Notes: a model not told the origin generated them from the sequence alone. A stretch of DNA of 64,000 nt from Coix lacryma-jobi var. lacryma-jobi (GCA_009763385.1 CM019826.1:98502848-98566847), one strand, 5' to 3'. Numbered from the stretch's first letter, positions 45,487 through 58,857 are shown. A program made the numbers and translations.

Positions 45487-45553
45487 CCCGAGACACTGAC
45501 AGCCGGGACCCGAGACACTGACAGCCGGGACCCGAGACACTGACTTGCGGGAC
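45487..45553. repeat. Three-copy 22-bp tandem repeat in K LTR
   Basis: Three successive copies of about 22 bp containing CCCGAGACACTGAC, the first two followed by AGCCGGGA and the third diverging to TTGCGGGA. Confidence 0.85.
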
Positions 45554-45889
45554 CCCGGTCAAACCGGCCTCACCTGTCACACATACGAAGCAGAGCCCGT
45601 CGTTGACCATGGCGCTGCTCGCCGGCGGCGACCTCCCCGGCGAAACGGACACCACCACTCTACTCCTCTCTTTCTTCCGCACCCGACGGTACCGCTCTCT
45701 AGCCCAGCGCACGCACGTATCGAGCTCGCCGTCGACGATGGCGGACACGACGGCGCGACCATGCTACGCCGGCCAGCTCCGACCACGACGAGCTAAACCA
45801 ACTCCCGATTTCTACTCCGGCGACCTTTGCAACCCTAACCCGAGGCTCAGAAGCCAGGGTTCTCACTCCGAGCACCCGCGACCACGGCC

Positions 45890-46240
45890 ATGCCGACTCC
45901 GGCGACCATGGCGAGCGGCAGACGGCGGCGTACCGTCACTACCAAACCCTAATCGGCTAAACCAACACCACCAACGTCTTCTACGGGTCAAGGCGACTCG
46001 CGAACGCTAGCTAGGACAAACGGACGGGCACGGAAAGGGGGTTGGCCACGGCGGACCGAGCTCGCCGGCCATGACGGACACGGTGGACGCGGTGTACCGC
46101 GGTCACCAAACCATAATCGGCCAAACCGTCACCTTCTACCTCTTCCACGAACCTCACTGACCCTCGAACGTGAGCTAGGGCGACACGAAACCACGGGAAA
46201 GAGGCTGGCCATGGCGATCCGAGCTCGGCGGTCATGGCCC
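45890..46240. repeat. Imperfect duplication of about 170 bp in K LTR
   Basis: The stretch at about 45900-46072 (CACTACCAAACCCTAATCGG... through CGAACGCTAGCTAGG... to CCGGCCATGACGG) is repeated with substitutions at about 46075-46238 (GTCACCAAACCATAATCGG... CGAACGTGAGCTAGG... to GCGGTCATGGC). Confidence 0.75.
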
Positions 46241-47271
46241 ATGGCTCATCCCGGGGCCTGCCTAGGGTTTCCTACGGGGCGCTAAGGCTAGCAAGAGGTG
46301 CGGGGGTTCACGGCGAAGCTTTGTGGGTGGTTGGGCATGTGGCGAGGCGGCCGGACGGCGGTGAATGGCGGCGGCGCTTGCTTTTTCCCCCCTTTTCCGC
46401 CCGAGCGCCAGCGAGAGCGAGAGAGACAGAACGGAGGGAAGTGGAGCGGCTTGGCTGCGCGAGTGCAGGCGGGCGGGCCTTGTGCTCGCCACGCCGCGCG
46501 CGGACGCGGGCTCACCAGGCGTCGGGCGCCACACGGCGGCCAAGCTCTGGCGCGGTCGGCCACGACCACGGCCGATTCAAACTGAATCGCCGGGTTCATG
46601 CGCTGATGGCCGACTGATGGCCGGATTTTGGACGCAATTATCTCCTAATCCACTCGATGAAACGCTAAACCACTTGTTCCATTGAGTAGAGCTATGTGCC
46701 GACTACAAATTTGGTTACAAGATCAAGCTTTGGTTCGGCCTAGATTGCTCTCGAAAAAGCTCCAAAGATCTCTCAATGAAACTGTGTCGGCAGTGAAGGA
46801 CTTAGGAAAATTTTCTAAGTCTAATCTCCCCTATTTCTGCCTTGTGGGTCCTAAAACACCTTGTTAAACCCATTTTCATGAGTTGGCCCTTAAACACTTT
46901 TTGTTCTACTCTAAATTCTACACACTTTTGGTTAAAGGCCCACAGCCATGCAAAGCTTCTATCAAGGAGGTCTTAGTTAGTCAAACAAAAGGACTCCTAG
47001 GGCTCTATTAAGGCAACTAGGGTTAATGACTTGGTTAGCCATAATGACCAACACAAACCTAGCTTCACTTTGTCTCCTCAACAAGGTTCAACTACTAAGG
47101 AGACTCACACACTCCAAAAGCAAGTCAATCAATCATCACACCAAGCATAACATTACAAGCCACACAGGAAATGACACTTTACAAAGAGGAATGCAACATG
47201 AGATGAAGATGCTTATGCTCATGAGATGTCAAGTTATGCATTTAGGGTTGCTTAACACCAGGGGTGTTACA

Positions 47272-47287
47272 GCCCTCCCCTCCTTAA
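47272..47287 (-). other. Element K polypurine tract
   Basis: The minus strand reads TTAAGGAGGGGAGGGC directly before TGTAACACC of the LTR, a typical purine primer for plus-strand synthesis. Confidence 0.88.
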
Positions 47288-49513
47288 AAGAATCTCGTCC
47301 CAAGATTTGAGTTACTAACCAGTCTTTATAAAATTGTGGATACACCTCTTTTAAATAGTCTTCCATTTCCCAAGTGGCATTTCGGTCATCTTGTTCACTC
47401 CAAGACACTTTATATTGCTTCACTATTCTTCCGCGAGTTACTCTTTCTTTTTCATCGAGCACTCGACACGGCTTCACTGAGTAGGTGAGATCGGATTGCA
47501 ACTTGATGCTGGCCAGTTGCACTTCTTCTTCTGGAACTCGAAGACATTTCTTTAATTATGACACATGGAATACAGGGAATATAGCCTTCAAATGTTCAGG
47601 TAGTTGTAGCTGATACGCTACTTCTCCCCTCCTTTCCACAATCCTGTATGGTCCCACAAATCTTGGCGCTAACTTCCTTTTTACGCCAAAGCGTCTGACG
47701 CCTTTCATGGGTGACACTTTCAGATACACATAATCGCCTTCGTTAAATTCAAGCGGTTTCCTCCTCTTGTCTGCATAGCTCTTTTGTCGAGACTACGCAG
47801 CTGCTATATGTTGTTGAATTGTTCTAACTTGTTCTTCTACTTCGTTAACGAAATCAATTCCATAGTATCGACGTTCTCCTGATTCAACCCAATTCACCGG
47901 TGTTCTGCATCTTCTACCATAAAGAGCTTCAAAAGGTGCCATCTGTATGCTTTCTTGATAACTATTGTTATATGCAAATTTAGCTAAAGGTAACCATTTT
48001 TCCCAAGATCCTTTTGCTGAAATCACACAAGCTCTTAACATGTCCTCCAAAACATGATTCACTCTTTCAGTTTGTCCCGATGTTTGGGGATGATAGGCAA
48101 AGCTACGGATTAGCCTTGTGCCTAATTCCTTCTGCAATTTCTCCCAAAACGATGCAGTAAACTGCCATCCATGATCCGAAACTATAACCTTGGGTATACC
48201 ATGTAGTCGAACAATTTGATTGATATAAATCTCCGCATAGTCCGGTGCTCGATAACAGGTTTTAACTGGAATGAAATGAGCGGTCTTGGTAAGACGATCA
48301 ACTATCACCCAAATTGAGTCATTTCCTTTCTGGGTGGTTGGGAAACCTGTGATGAAATCCATACCCACTTCTTCCCATTTCCACTCGGGTATTGGTAATG
48401 ATTGAAGTGTTCTGGCTGGCTTCAGGTGAATAGCTTTTACTCGACAACACGTGTCGCATCTGGCTACATATGCGGCAATTTCTTTCTTCATCTTGGTCCA
48501 CCAAAATCTTGGACGCAAATCTTGATACATCTTAGTGCTTCCAGGATGAATAGATAACTTGGATAAATGAGCTTCATCCATGATCCGGTTTTTGAGTTCT
48601 CTATCCTTAGGCACTACTAAACGCTTGTCAAACCATAACACTCCTTTATTTTCAACCTGAAAATGTTTTACTGGTTCAGTTGTGGTCTTCAGCCTTTCCT
48701 TGATATGATAAATTCCCTTGTCGGTTTTCTGCCCTTCAAGAATCTGATCATCTAGGGTGCCTTGCAGCCTGATATTGTGCAGAATTACAGGGTGTACGAG
48801 ACTAAACTCGTCTTCTGATTGTAACCTCAAATTGTTGCAATGTGACTTCCGACTCAAAGCGTCGACAACCACATTTGCTTTCCCTGGATGATAATGTATT
48901 TGCAGATTGTAATCCTTGATTAGTTCAAGCCATCTTCTCTGCCTCATATTCAGTTCAGGTTGCGTGAAGATATACTTGAGACTCTTGTGATCGGTGTACA
49001 TATTACAGACGTTACCAAGCAGATAATGTCTCCAGATTTTTAGAGCGTGCACCACAACGGCTAACTCTAAATCATGTGTAGGATAGTTTATCTCATGTTT
49101 CCTCAATTGGCGTGAAGCATAAGCAATCACCCTGCCTTCTTGCATAAGAACACAACCTAAACCAACTTTTGATGCATCACAAAAGACATCAAAAGGCTTC
49201 TCGATATCTGGTTGAGCTAAGACAAGACAAGTGGTCAATAGTTTCCGCAAGGTACGAAAAGCTATCTCACACTGCTCTGTCCAATCGAACTTTTGGTCCT
49301 TCTGGAGCAAGCTTGTCATTGGTTTTGCAATCTTAGAAAAGTCAGGAATGAAACGTCGATAGTATCCTGCTAATCCAAGAAAACTCCGAATCTCACCAAC
49401 TGAAGTAGGAGCTTTCCAATCCATCACTTCTTGTACCTTACTGGGGTCCACAGAGATCCCTTCTTCTGTCAGAATATGACCAAGAAGTTGCACTTGCTTC
49501 TACCAAAACTCAC

Positions 49514-49518
49514 ATTTG
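49514..49518. repeat. Target-site duplication ATTTG of element C (left copy)
   Basis: ATTTG at 49514-49518 is repeated at 60807-60811, exactly outside the C LTRs. The two flanks are the two halves of K's reverse transcriptase gene. Confidence 0.94.
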
Positions 49519-51466
49519 TGAAGGACCGAAAGTGCTACCAGAAAGCGACCAGAGGGGGGGTGAATGGGAGCTTCAAATTTTCCTTTCGGAAACTTCGTAG
49601 CCACTGTCCCGAGAATCACCCCAAGAGCAAACCTAGAGCTTGCAAGTGTCCACGACCCTAGATGTAGGGTGGATGCCTCCGAGAGGCACAGCGGGACACT
49701 ATACAACCCTAGAAACCCAATGCACAAGACGGAAACCAAATCTGTCAACGAATGAACGGACTACGGATGAAACAGCGTGAAACAGCTCTAACCGGACTCT
49801 GCCTGCGTCCGGTCAGTGTACACCGGACGCGTCCGGTCAGGCCAAACTGGTTCTGGACCCTTACTGTTTCGCACCGGACTCAGCGTGCATGAGCGTCCGG
49901 TCAAAAGCCTGTGCCAGCGTCCGGTCACCCACAGTGCAATGAACAGTGCACTCGGTGAGTCCGGTCACTAGGTCGCAGAGCATCCGGTCAATACACAAAA
50001 ATCAGAGAACAAGCATTCAACGACCGGACTCTAGCCCGTGCGTTCGGTCATCGCGAAGCAAGCGTCCGATCACCCCGAGAATGCACTGCTCGTTCACCGA
50101 TTCGACTCGATCTCACCCAAAACGAATCCTCTAGGGATCAAACTTGGTGAGAAGAGTCACAAGGAGGCTAGTGAGCTATCTCTAAGAGATCATGGCTCGA
50201 ACCTATCTCCAAATCGATGAATCAAAGAAATTCGGGGGAAAGGAGAAAAACTTGACCTGAAACAAGAATCGATCGATCTACTAGGTCGTGAGGTTAGAGA
50301 AGAATTCCTTCGGTGGAAAGAAGTGCCTCACGATCTAGAACATCTCTATTCAAATGGAATCGCAGAAGACGCAATGATCAAAGAGATTGATCGATGGGAA
50401 AATCATGGAGAAAAGTAACCCGCGAAGAACAAGAACAAAACGCGAATCACAACCACGAATTTGCAACCGTGTGGCTACCACACGCTACAACAGTGAGATT
50501 ACGGTCTCACTTCCTCAAAATCTCCAGTACACAGAGGTACGGTTCTTTGCGGATCTCAGTAGCTACAGCAGGGGATTAGGAGAGAAGGAAACCCTAGAAG
50601 CAAAGAGCAAATGACTGAGATAGGAAGGGAGGAGGGTGTCTCCCTCTACTTATCCTAATTCTATTTCCTACTCTACCCCTCTCTAATTACAGAGCGAACC
50701 AGCTAAACCCTAGGGTTATTCTGGACCAACTCATGGTAGGTGGTGATCCGACGGCCACGCCCGCAAAACTGGTAGCGTTGCCTCGACGCAACCTCACCGA
50801 TCGCCGCCATGTGCCGCCACCGCTCTGCTTGTCCTTTTCCCGGACGTCGCACCCCTGGTTTTGTGGCCCAAACCGGGAAACCAGCCTTCACAGCCAAGCC
50901 CCGGTTTTGAGGCCCAAACCGGGAAACCAGCCGACCATCGGCTGAGTTTTGTGGCCCAAACTCAGAAACCCGCAGCACCCGGGTTTTGAGGCCCAAACCT
51001 GGAAACCGTCCTCAGCCCGAGTTTTGTGGCACAACTCGGAAACCATCAGCGCCCAGGTTTTGAGGCCCAAACCTGGAAACCGTCCACTCGGTGGTTTTTC
51101 TGTGGCTCAACCACCAAACGGAAGTCGTAGAGGGGATGCACCGCCCGTGCACCCCGTCCACAGACACGTGTCCCTAGGTCCTCAACCCAAGCAACACCGT
51201 GCCCGCAAGTCTTCGCTCGTCGCTGTCCCAGGCTGTCAGCCACCACAGCTGATCCTCGGGCCACCGGTCCCTCAGTCCAAGCCTCATGTCCGCCCTTCGC
51301 CACTCTCGGTCCATCGGCACGGCACGTCTCTACTTGACCTTCACCTTGCCTTTGATCACTGTATCCGTGCTCGACACCTGCACAACACAAGCCAAAGAAC
51401 ATGCGCATTATCCTAGTTGACAATCACTCATCACTCAAAGACTCAGCATAAACCCATGTATCCGCA
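49519..51466 (-). repeat. Element C 3' LTR
   Basis: Same family and layout as A and B: GTCCGGTC palindromes near 49795-50080, hairpin array near 50855-51085 with arm pairs such as CCCGGTTT/AAACCGGG, CTGAGTTT/AAACTCAG and CCAGGTTT/AAACCTGG. Confidence 0.92.
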
Positions 51467-51477
51467 ATCTCCCCCTT
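51467..51477 (-). other. Element C polypurine tract
   Basis: The minus strand reads AAGGGGGAGAT directly before the LTR start TGCGGATACATGG. Confidence 0.92.
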
Positions 51478-52967
51478 GATGAGTGCATTGTCAACTACCA
51501 ACACAGATCATAATAGAATAGAGGAAGGAAGGAAGAAGAAGAGAGAACTCGACCAAATGACCAAAAAGCATAACAAAGCCGAAGAAGGTCTAGTGGAAGG
51601 AGCAAAAACAACTTGGTTCCCAAAGACATGGGCAATGGCTCGACGCAACCAAGCAAAGCAAAGCTATCCCTCAAGAAGAGGTAGAACAGGCTCAACACCG
51701 CTAGTGAAACAGCTCGATACCAACTGTTACCAACTCAAAACCAAAAGAGTGCGATACCAATTGAAGAGCTGAAAATGAGCTGAAAATGTTTGCTAGTCCC
51801 TCATGAAAGAGGCAAAGGCTCAACACAACTAGCAAACTCCCCCTCAAATAGTGCACACAACCCAGGGAACTCATGATTTGTCAATATTTTCTCCCCCTTA
51901 GTTGAAAATGCACCATCAAGCAAATGTGAACACGCACTCAAATGTCTCCCCCTTGACAGAATATCTCCCTCCAAAAATGCATATGAGAAAAAAAATGCAA
52001 GTTAGTAGCTTCAGAAATATAATCAAGAGAGTGCAAGGATGCTCTACACAGTTCTGATTCGATGACTCAACAACATCCATAAGAAGCTAGCAAAGGCTCA
52101 AACTGATCACCAGATACGAAATATGAATATGAGAGCAAAAGAGCAGTTTTCAGCCAACAAGGGTTCACCATCAAAAATAGCACAAAACATGTATAGACAG
52201 GATATCCGACAAGTGCTAAACATGTATACAAGGTGAACTACCCCTAGCACAGTTCAATCATCATGCTATAAAATGAAACATAGACTTGTGTTTGCAAAAT
52301 TTTATCGAAGTTGCATTGGTTAATTTACACAAGGTCAAATTTCAGCATATGATTGCGAGAGGTTGAAAGCTTGTCATTGCCTAACTTTTCAACTGTGTGA
52401 AGCCTATGCAGAAGCAATCAGAAGCTTAAAGCAACAGTTTCGGTCATACACTACACAGCTCAAGTTTAACTCAAAGTGCAATGAGAAACAGTCTCGAAAC
52501 TGTGATGTGCTGACAAGCAATCCCATCTCGATCTTGTCCAATTCACTTAACTTGGTTCAGATTTTTAGAACAGAATATGAACATACCAAGCAAGTAAAAG
52601 ACTCAAAACTAGAGACATAGCAACCTAGCATATATGAAAAGCACAAGTGACTTCAACACATTCTACACATGGTAGTTGCATATCTCAATGGTGAACATTT
52701 TCAAGTTTTATGTTCATTAATCAGATTCACCATTCATAAAATAGCTCTGCTCACAACATGTATCAGTGATTAGAAAGAGCCTAAGCTACAATATCATCAT
52801 AAAGCATCGGAGCAAATAATATACAATGCATGGTTACATTCTAAAGATTATATACATGAAGCTCTGAATGTAGATATGCAAGATGAAATGCAAAGATGCA
52901 TAAGGATCCCAAAAGAAAAACAAAAAAAAGTCAGTTTATAAGACAAGAGCCAAAATGTTTCCCCCAT
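51478..52967 (-). other. Element C 3' noncoding zone
   Basis: Counterpart of B's 11050-12587, with GGGGGAG tracts (as CTCCCCC, near 51838, 51890, 51947 and 51965) and hairpins including arms CTTGGTT/AACCAAG between about 51608 and 51655. The CTAGC-type hairpin next to it has lost pairing in one arm. No gene is seen. Confidence 0.8.
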
Positions 52968-55900
52968 CTAAAAGGGAAAACACACACCAAGCTCACCTCT
53001 CAACCTAGCAAAAGTTGATTGGTCCAAAGGCTTGGTGAAAATATCAGCCAACTGATGATGAGTATCGACATGGCGAAGGTCGATATCACCCTTGTCATAG
53101 TGGTCTCGCATAAAATGAAAGCGCACATCAATGTGTTTGGTCTTGGAGTGCAGCACGGGGTTCTTAGCAATGCTAATAGCACTCGTGCTGTCACAAAGCA
53201 AGGGAACACGAGTAAAACTCAGACCAAAATCACGCAAAGTGGCCATCATCCAGAGTAACTGGGAACAGCAGCTAGCCGCAGCAACATACTCAGCCTAGGT
53301 GGTAGACTAGGCGACACTAGACTGCCTGCGAGAAGACCAGGAAACAAGAGAAGAACCAATAAACTGGCAAGTCCCAGAAGTGGACTTGCGATCAATGCGA
53401 CAGCCAGCAAAATCGGCATCGGAATAACCACAAAGGGAGAGGCTGGAGGAAGCAGAATACCAAATCCCAAATTCTGGAGTGAAGGATAAGTACCTCATAA
53501 TGCGCTTGACCGCCTGACGGTGCGAGGTGCGCGGCGACGACTGAAATCGCGCGCAAAGACATACCGCGAACTGAATGTCCGGGCGTGTCGCCGTCAGGTA
53601 CAGCAGCGCCCCGATCATACTCCGGTACTCCTTCTGGTCCACCACTTCTCCATCCACATCCGCATCCAGGGCCGTCGTGGTCGACATTGGTGTTGGAAGT
53701 GGCTTGGCCTCACCCATATCGAACTTCTTTAATATGTCCCTGGTATACTCACCCTGGTGCACGAACGTCCCTTTCCGGGATTGCTTGATTTGCAACCCGA
53801 GGAAAAATGTCAACTCGCCCATCATGGTCATCTCAAACTCCCTGCTCATAGTGTCTGCAAACTTGGCAACTAAAGCGTGAGAAGAACCACCGAAAATGAT
53901 ATCATCCACGTAAATCTGGACCAGGAGAGAGTCATTGCCTTGCTTAAGGAGAAAAAGCGTTTTCTCCACACATCCCATTTTAAAACCCTTAGCAAGCAAA
54001 AAGGTTTTCAACCTATCATACCAGGCTCTAGGGGCTTGTTTCAAACCATACAAAGCTTTGTGAAGTTTAAAAACATGGTTTCGAAACTTGGGATTTTTGA
54101 AACCGGGGGGTTGTCTCACATACACCTCCTCTTCTATGTAGCCGTTTAAGAAGGCACTCTTGACATCCATTTGAAAAAGTTTAAACCCTTTGGATGCAGC
54201 AAAAGCCAAGAGTATCCTAATAGCCTCCAAACGAGCTACAGGAGCAAAAGTCTCCTCATAGTCTATCCCCTCCTTCTGACTATACCCCTGGGCTACAAGT
54301 CTGGCCTTGTTTCTCACAACATGGCCATCCTCTCCTTGTTTGTTTTTGAAAACCCATTTTGTCCCAATAGGATGACACTCAGGAGGAGGAGGAACAAGAA
54401 CCCAAACCCGATTTCTTTCAAAATTTTCCAACTCCTCATGCATGGCATTGACCCAATCTGGATCCGTCAAAGCGTGTCCAACATCTCGGGGTTCAAAATC
54501 AGCATCAAATGCAGAATGAGCAAAGTGAGAGATTTGTTGTGACCTAGACCGAGTGACGCGATCATTGATGTCGCCGATCATCTGTTGAGGCGGGTGTTGG
54601 CGCTGGATGTGTCGTGGCGCCTCCCGATCTGATGTAGCCTCCCCCTCAACAGTAGCTGGTGCCTCCTCGGGTATAAAGGGTACCGCTTGAGGTGGCGGAT
54701 CCCATGGCCCCCAAGTCGTCGAGGAAGAGGGATCGGGGCCGTGAGTCATAGTAGAAGCCGCTCCTTGCGGCACAGCAGGTGGAGGGGGTGCTGGATCATC
54801 CATACCTTCAGCACCCTCATCCTCGTCATCAAAGAGTGGCTCACCAACCTCATGATCACCTGCACGCACAAAACGAGAAGAAGAAAAACCATGGTCTCGT
54901 CGAAGGTGACATCTAATGTCTCCATAACTCGGTTAGTGTCAAGGTTAAGTACACGATATGCGCGAGTATGAGTGCCACAACCCAAAAACACTCCGTCAAA
55001 AGAACGAGACTCAAATTTGTCCAGGTTGCCCTTTTTGAGTATAAAACAATGGCAACCAAAGACTCTAAAATAACTCACTTTGGGCAGTTTTCGAAAACGC
55101 AACTCATAAGAAGTCTTTTTCAAGAAAGCTCGGAGAAAAATGGATTGGAAATGTAGCATGCAATGCTCATTGCTTCGGCCGAATATCGCCTAGGAGCCCT
55201 ATGCTCATCGATAATTGTCCTGGCCATCTCTACAAGGGTCCGATTCTTCCTTTCTACAACACCATTCTGAGGCGGTGTGTAGGGGGAAGAAAACTGATGC
55301 TCTAAACCCAAAGAGTTACAAAACTTCTCAAAATCCGAATTCTTGAATTCGGAACCATTATCACTCCTAATAGCTCGCATCGAGTTAAAAGGGAACTCAT
55401 TCTGAAGACGCAAAATCAGATTGCGAGCAAAGGAGAAAGTCTCGGTCTTCTCAACTAAAAAGAAGACCCACGAATATCTCAAAAAGTCGTCAACAACAAC
55501 AAGCACATACCACTTCCCCCCAACCGAGCTCACTCGAGCCGAACCAACAAGGTCCATGTGCAAAAGCTCTCCAGGGCACTTGGTCATGACCTGAGTCACT
55601 GGATGGTGGGGAGCGGCAACCATCTTCCCATGTCTACAAGAATGGCAAACAAGATCCTTCTCCATAGACAACTTGGGCAATCCTCGGATTAAGCCAAGTG
55701 AACTAAGCCTTGCAAGCAAGTCGAAGCTCAGGTGACCAAGTCTCCTATGCCACTTCCAAAGATCGGAGGAGGAAGGTCCAGCCAAAAGACAACGAGAAAT
55801 TCCAAAGGACTCCGAAAAATTCGCACGAAAGACTTTCCCAAAGGGCGAAATCACACAAACAAGATTGCCCTGAGGATCCAAAATATGACTGATATTCGGT

Positions 55901-56169
55901 TTAAAACGAATCTCATAGTCGTCATCAAAGAGTTGCGAAACAGAAAGAAGGTTAAAATGCAAGTTAGAAACAAGAGCAACATCGCGCAACACAAAATGCT
56001 CATTAACTCGCACCGACCCACGAGACAACACTTTACCTTTACTATTGTCGCCGAAGGTGATAGACTCCTTTCCGGCGACCGGACTAAGACTGGAGAACCA
56101 CTTGGCGTTTCCGGTCATGTGCCTCGAACACCCAGAATGCACCAACCAAACGTTCTCCAATCGTTTTAC
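52968..56169 (-). pseudogene. Element C pol, broken
   Basis: Protease, integrase, RT and RNase H in copia order, closely matching B. The protease reads WLVHSGCSRHMTG: the catalytic Asp codon is His (56137-56139). Integrase HHCC finger, DD and E (HMDLVG, SDNGSEF, VVERKNR) are present. One-base deletions shift the frame near 55145 (after CYISN) and near 54880. RT has YVDDIIFGG (about 53905). Two TAG stops near 53285-53300 cut RNase H. It ends ...GVCFPF at 52968. The positions where B has TGA at 8017, 8896 and 9334 are sense codons here, so the two copies decayed independently. Confidence 0.9.
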
Positions 56170-56174
56170 CTACA

Positions 56175-58796
56175 TCAATAAAAAGACATAGGGTGAGCAT
56201 ACGGTCCAACACTGGGGTTAGTGAAGTAGGGAGAATACTAGTGTTGGGCCGGCTACTCAAAAGAACGGTTAGCGGAAAAACCATTCCTAGCATGCCTATG
56301 GGAAGAGCGATCACCACGTTGAGGAAAACGTGGTCCGCTAAGGGAGGAGCGTCCATCGCGATACTCAAAATGCAGTGGGGGAAAACGCTCAACTACAAAG
56401 CCACCGCCACGGGGTCCATAGCTTACAACTGCAGGCTCTCGCCGGGCACGCTCTCTTCGCGGCCTAGACCTAGGAACTTGAGGTTTCAGACCTCTAGGCC
56501 TAGTAGCACGCCTCTGAACATTAGGCACATGTACATCATGGAAGGGATGGTACATGTCCATGTTGTTCATCTCCTTTGCACGGCGCGCCTCTCTCTTGCG
56601 CCGAAAGCAAAACTCACTCAAGTTTCCATCTCTCCCACAATGCTCACAATGGTACCTCACCGCTCTCATAGCTGGTTGTTGGTACTCACGGCAGTGGGTG
56701 TGGATCACTTTGCCTTTTTGTGGCATAAGCTCCTCCTAGATGGGTGGCATGGTGTCCAGCTTGTTCTTGAGGTGGTTTGGTTTGGGAGCCCATGATTGTT
56801 TCTTGGGTGGAGCTCTCGGAGGTTCAACAAAGACCCCATCCTTGGTGTTAGGCTTGAGAGGCTCTTTGGGTGGAATCTTGGTAAGCTTGGGAGTAGTGGT
56901 GGAGTTGGGCTTCTCACATGGGTTAAGACCACTCGACTCTCCAATCTTTCCAAAAGACGAAACATCAACACCCGGAGCATAACCTACACCTGGACCTCCA
57001 GCAGCTTGCTTGAATTGGGAGATCATCATCCCGAGTTGCGGCTCACCACTAGACACCCATGACAAGATGGTCCGAAGGTATGTGTTTTCTTCCTCGGTTT
57101 GCATCCTGTCATGCTTCACATTCGCAATCTCCATCTCCAAACCCTCACAAAGAACACAACTAGCCACACATGTGCTACCTGAGTTGGCCTCTTCAAGAGA
57201 CACAATCTTGGCATTTTTCTCTGCCAACTCAGATTGCAAGCCCGCACAGGACTTGCACGCACCCAACAACGAGGATCTAGCCTTTAGCTCATCCACTTCT
57301 CCTACCAACACAGCATACTTGCTTCTCAAAGTGAGAAGGTCAGTCATGTGTGTGGTGCACATCTCACACTCATCCTCATCGGTAACAACTACGGTGGACT
57401 TGACAGATTCAAGTTCCTTCACCGTATCCTCCCACTTCTGCCTAAACTCCTTGCGCTCTCTCGCAGCACGCCTAAGCAACTTATCCTGACTAAGGAGCGC
57501 GACAGTAAGCTTCTCGACCTCAGCAGAAAGCTCATCGGGGGTCTGAGATACCTGGGAGGTGTCGTCGTCGTCGTCGTTCCAAGAAGTGTCCTCCAGCTCG
57601 CCGTCGACCTCCTTGCCGAGGGCCATGGTGCAGAAACCCTCGTCGTTGGCGAAGAAGCAGAGGCCGTTGAGCTTGTCCTCGATCCTCTTCTTCTTCTCGG
57701 ACTCATCGTCGCTTGAGGAAGCGGAGTCGTCATCCGAGCCATCGACGTCGCTGAGCGTGGCGAAGAACGCACGCTGCTCAGCCTGGGCCTTCTCCAAGTA
57801 CTTTGTCATGATGTACTCCTTGTTGAAGCCGCCCTTCCGCTTGTGCTTCGCGGGGACGTACTTCTCCTTGCACTTGCTGGAGTCGTACTTGTGCCCATGA
57901 TTCGCCTTGCCGAAGGTCTGCTTGTTCTTCTTCGGGCAATTGGCGATGAAGTGGTTGGGGTCGCCGCACTCAAAGCATCCTGAGCGTCCTCCTCCGCGAT
58001 GACGGTTCATGCGGTTGTTGTGAAACCGCGAGAACCAGTTGGCGAGCAAAGCCAACTCATCATCCCCCATGAACTCTAGCTGCTCCTCTATGACAGAAAG
58101 AAGAGAAGAAAGTGCAAAGCTTCCAGAGGGGTTAGCAGAAGAGCCAGAAACCAAAGCCATCGACGGGCCAAAAGGATTTTCATAAGAAGCCCATGCCATG
58201 GCGTCAATCTCACTGGACTTGAGCTTACTAAAGAGCTCGCCGCACGTGAGGGTCTCATAGTTAGGCGATTCGATGATCGCCTGAACCTTGGAATCCCACA
58301 CCGATCGATCAAGAGTATGCAAAAGCTTCAAAGCTCTCTCATGATCATCTAAAGGCAACAACTCCTTGTTAGCCCTCATCCTGTTGACAATCACTTGAAA
58401 GCGAGCGAATAAACTTTCTATGCTCTCGCCAGGCATATGTCGGAAGTTCTCATACTCACGCTTGAATGACTTGTAGAGTCGGGTTTAGACTTGAGAGGTT
58501 CCCTCATGGAAACGCATGAGGGTAGCCCAAATCTCCCGAGCCGTAGCGAGGTGAGAAACGCGATCAAACTCACTCATGGTCAGACATGAGAAAAGAGCAT
58601 TACAGGCTCGGCTATTGGCATCGTGCTCATCGATCTGAAGCAGAGAGACACGAGCAGCCAAGACCACGTAATCGGCAGAGTTGCAAATATCCCAGATGGA
58701 AGCACCCAAACTCTGCAGATAGGCCGACATGCGTATCTTCCAATACGCATAGTTCGTCCCATCGAAAAACGGCGGTTTGCCCACGCCGCGATCCAT
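56175..58796 (-). pseudogene. Element C gag, three stops
   Basis: Same architecture as B gag: UBN2-type domain, knuckle CFECGDPNHFIANC, acidic Ser/Asp region, coiled coil, second knuckle CEHCGRDGNLSEFC in which the usual His is replaced by Asn, and an Arg/Pro-rich tail. In-frame stops at 58485-58487 (TAA for Lys), 56736-56738 (TAG) and 56253-56255 (TAG for Gln). The gag stop, TGA at 56175-56177, lies just before the pol frame, as in B. Confidence 0.9.
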
Positions 58797-58845
58797 GTCG
58801 CCTTCTGTGGATCTGGAACCGGCTAAGGTGGAAGATCCTTAACCC

Positions 58846-58857
58846 GCTCCGATACCA
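58846..58857 (-). other. Element C primer-binding site
   Basis: The minus strand reads TGGTATCGGAGC, the same one-mismatch iMet site as element B. Confidence 0.88.

Larger units (their letters stand above)
42795..47271 (-). repeat. Element K 3' LTR (Tekay/Del-like), about 4.5 kb
   Basis: On the minus strand it starts TGTAACACCCCTGG at 47271, directly after the PPT. The proposed end is ...GGTCACA at 42795, giving imperfect terminal inverted repeats TGTAAC/GTCACA; that end is inferred. The interior is A+T-rich except for a GC-rich block at about 45,480-46,620 with two kinds of tandem repeat. Short ORFs in the GC-rich block overlap on both strands and look like chance frames. The LTR is very long, as in Tekay/Del chromoviruses. 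Confidence 0.78.
47229..49518 (-). pseudogene. Element K pol 3' part: RNase H, integrase, chromodomain
   Basis: Continues K's RT after C's insertion: VQLLGHILTEEGISVDPSKV, then FLGLAGYYRRFIPDF, RNase H (VFCDASKVGLGCVLMQEG, ALSRKSHCN), and integrase with zinc finger CDTCC, Asp in GMDFITGFP, Asp in VIVSDHGWQF and Glu in SGQTERVN. A chromodomain-like C-terminus (RGRIVKQYKVSWSEQDDRN, TWEMEDYLKE) is followed by the final stop, about 40 bp inside the LTR, so the PPT is part of the coding sequence. Stops at 49500-49502, 47793-47795 and near 47555 break it. The chromodomain should guide integration by binding chromatin. Assigned to the Tekay/Del branch by chromodomain plus PPT/LTR type. Confidence 0.88.

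Noticed and set aside
45603..46685. Overlapping long ORFs on both strands in the GC-rich part of K's LTR
   Set aside because: High GC removes stops in all frames; the frames overlap, have no recognisable domain and run through tandem repeats.
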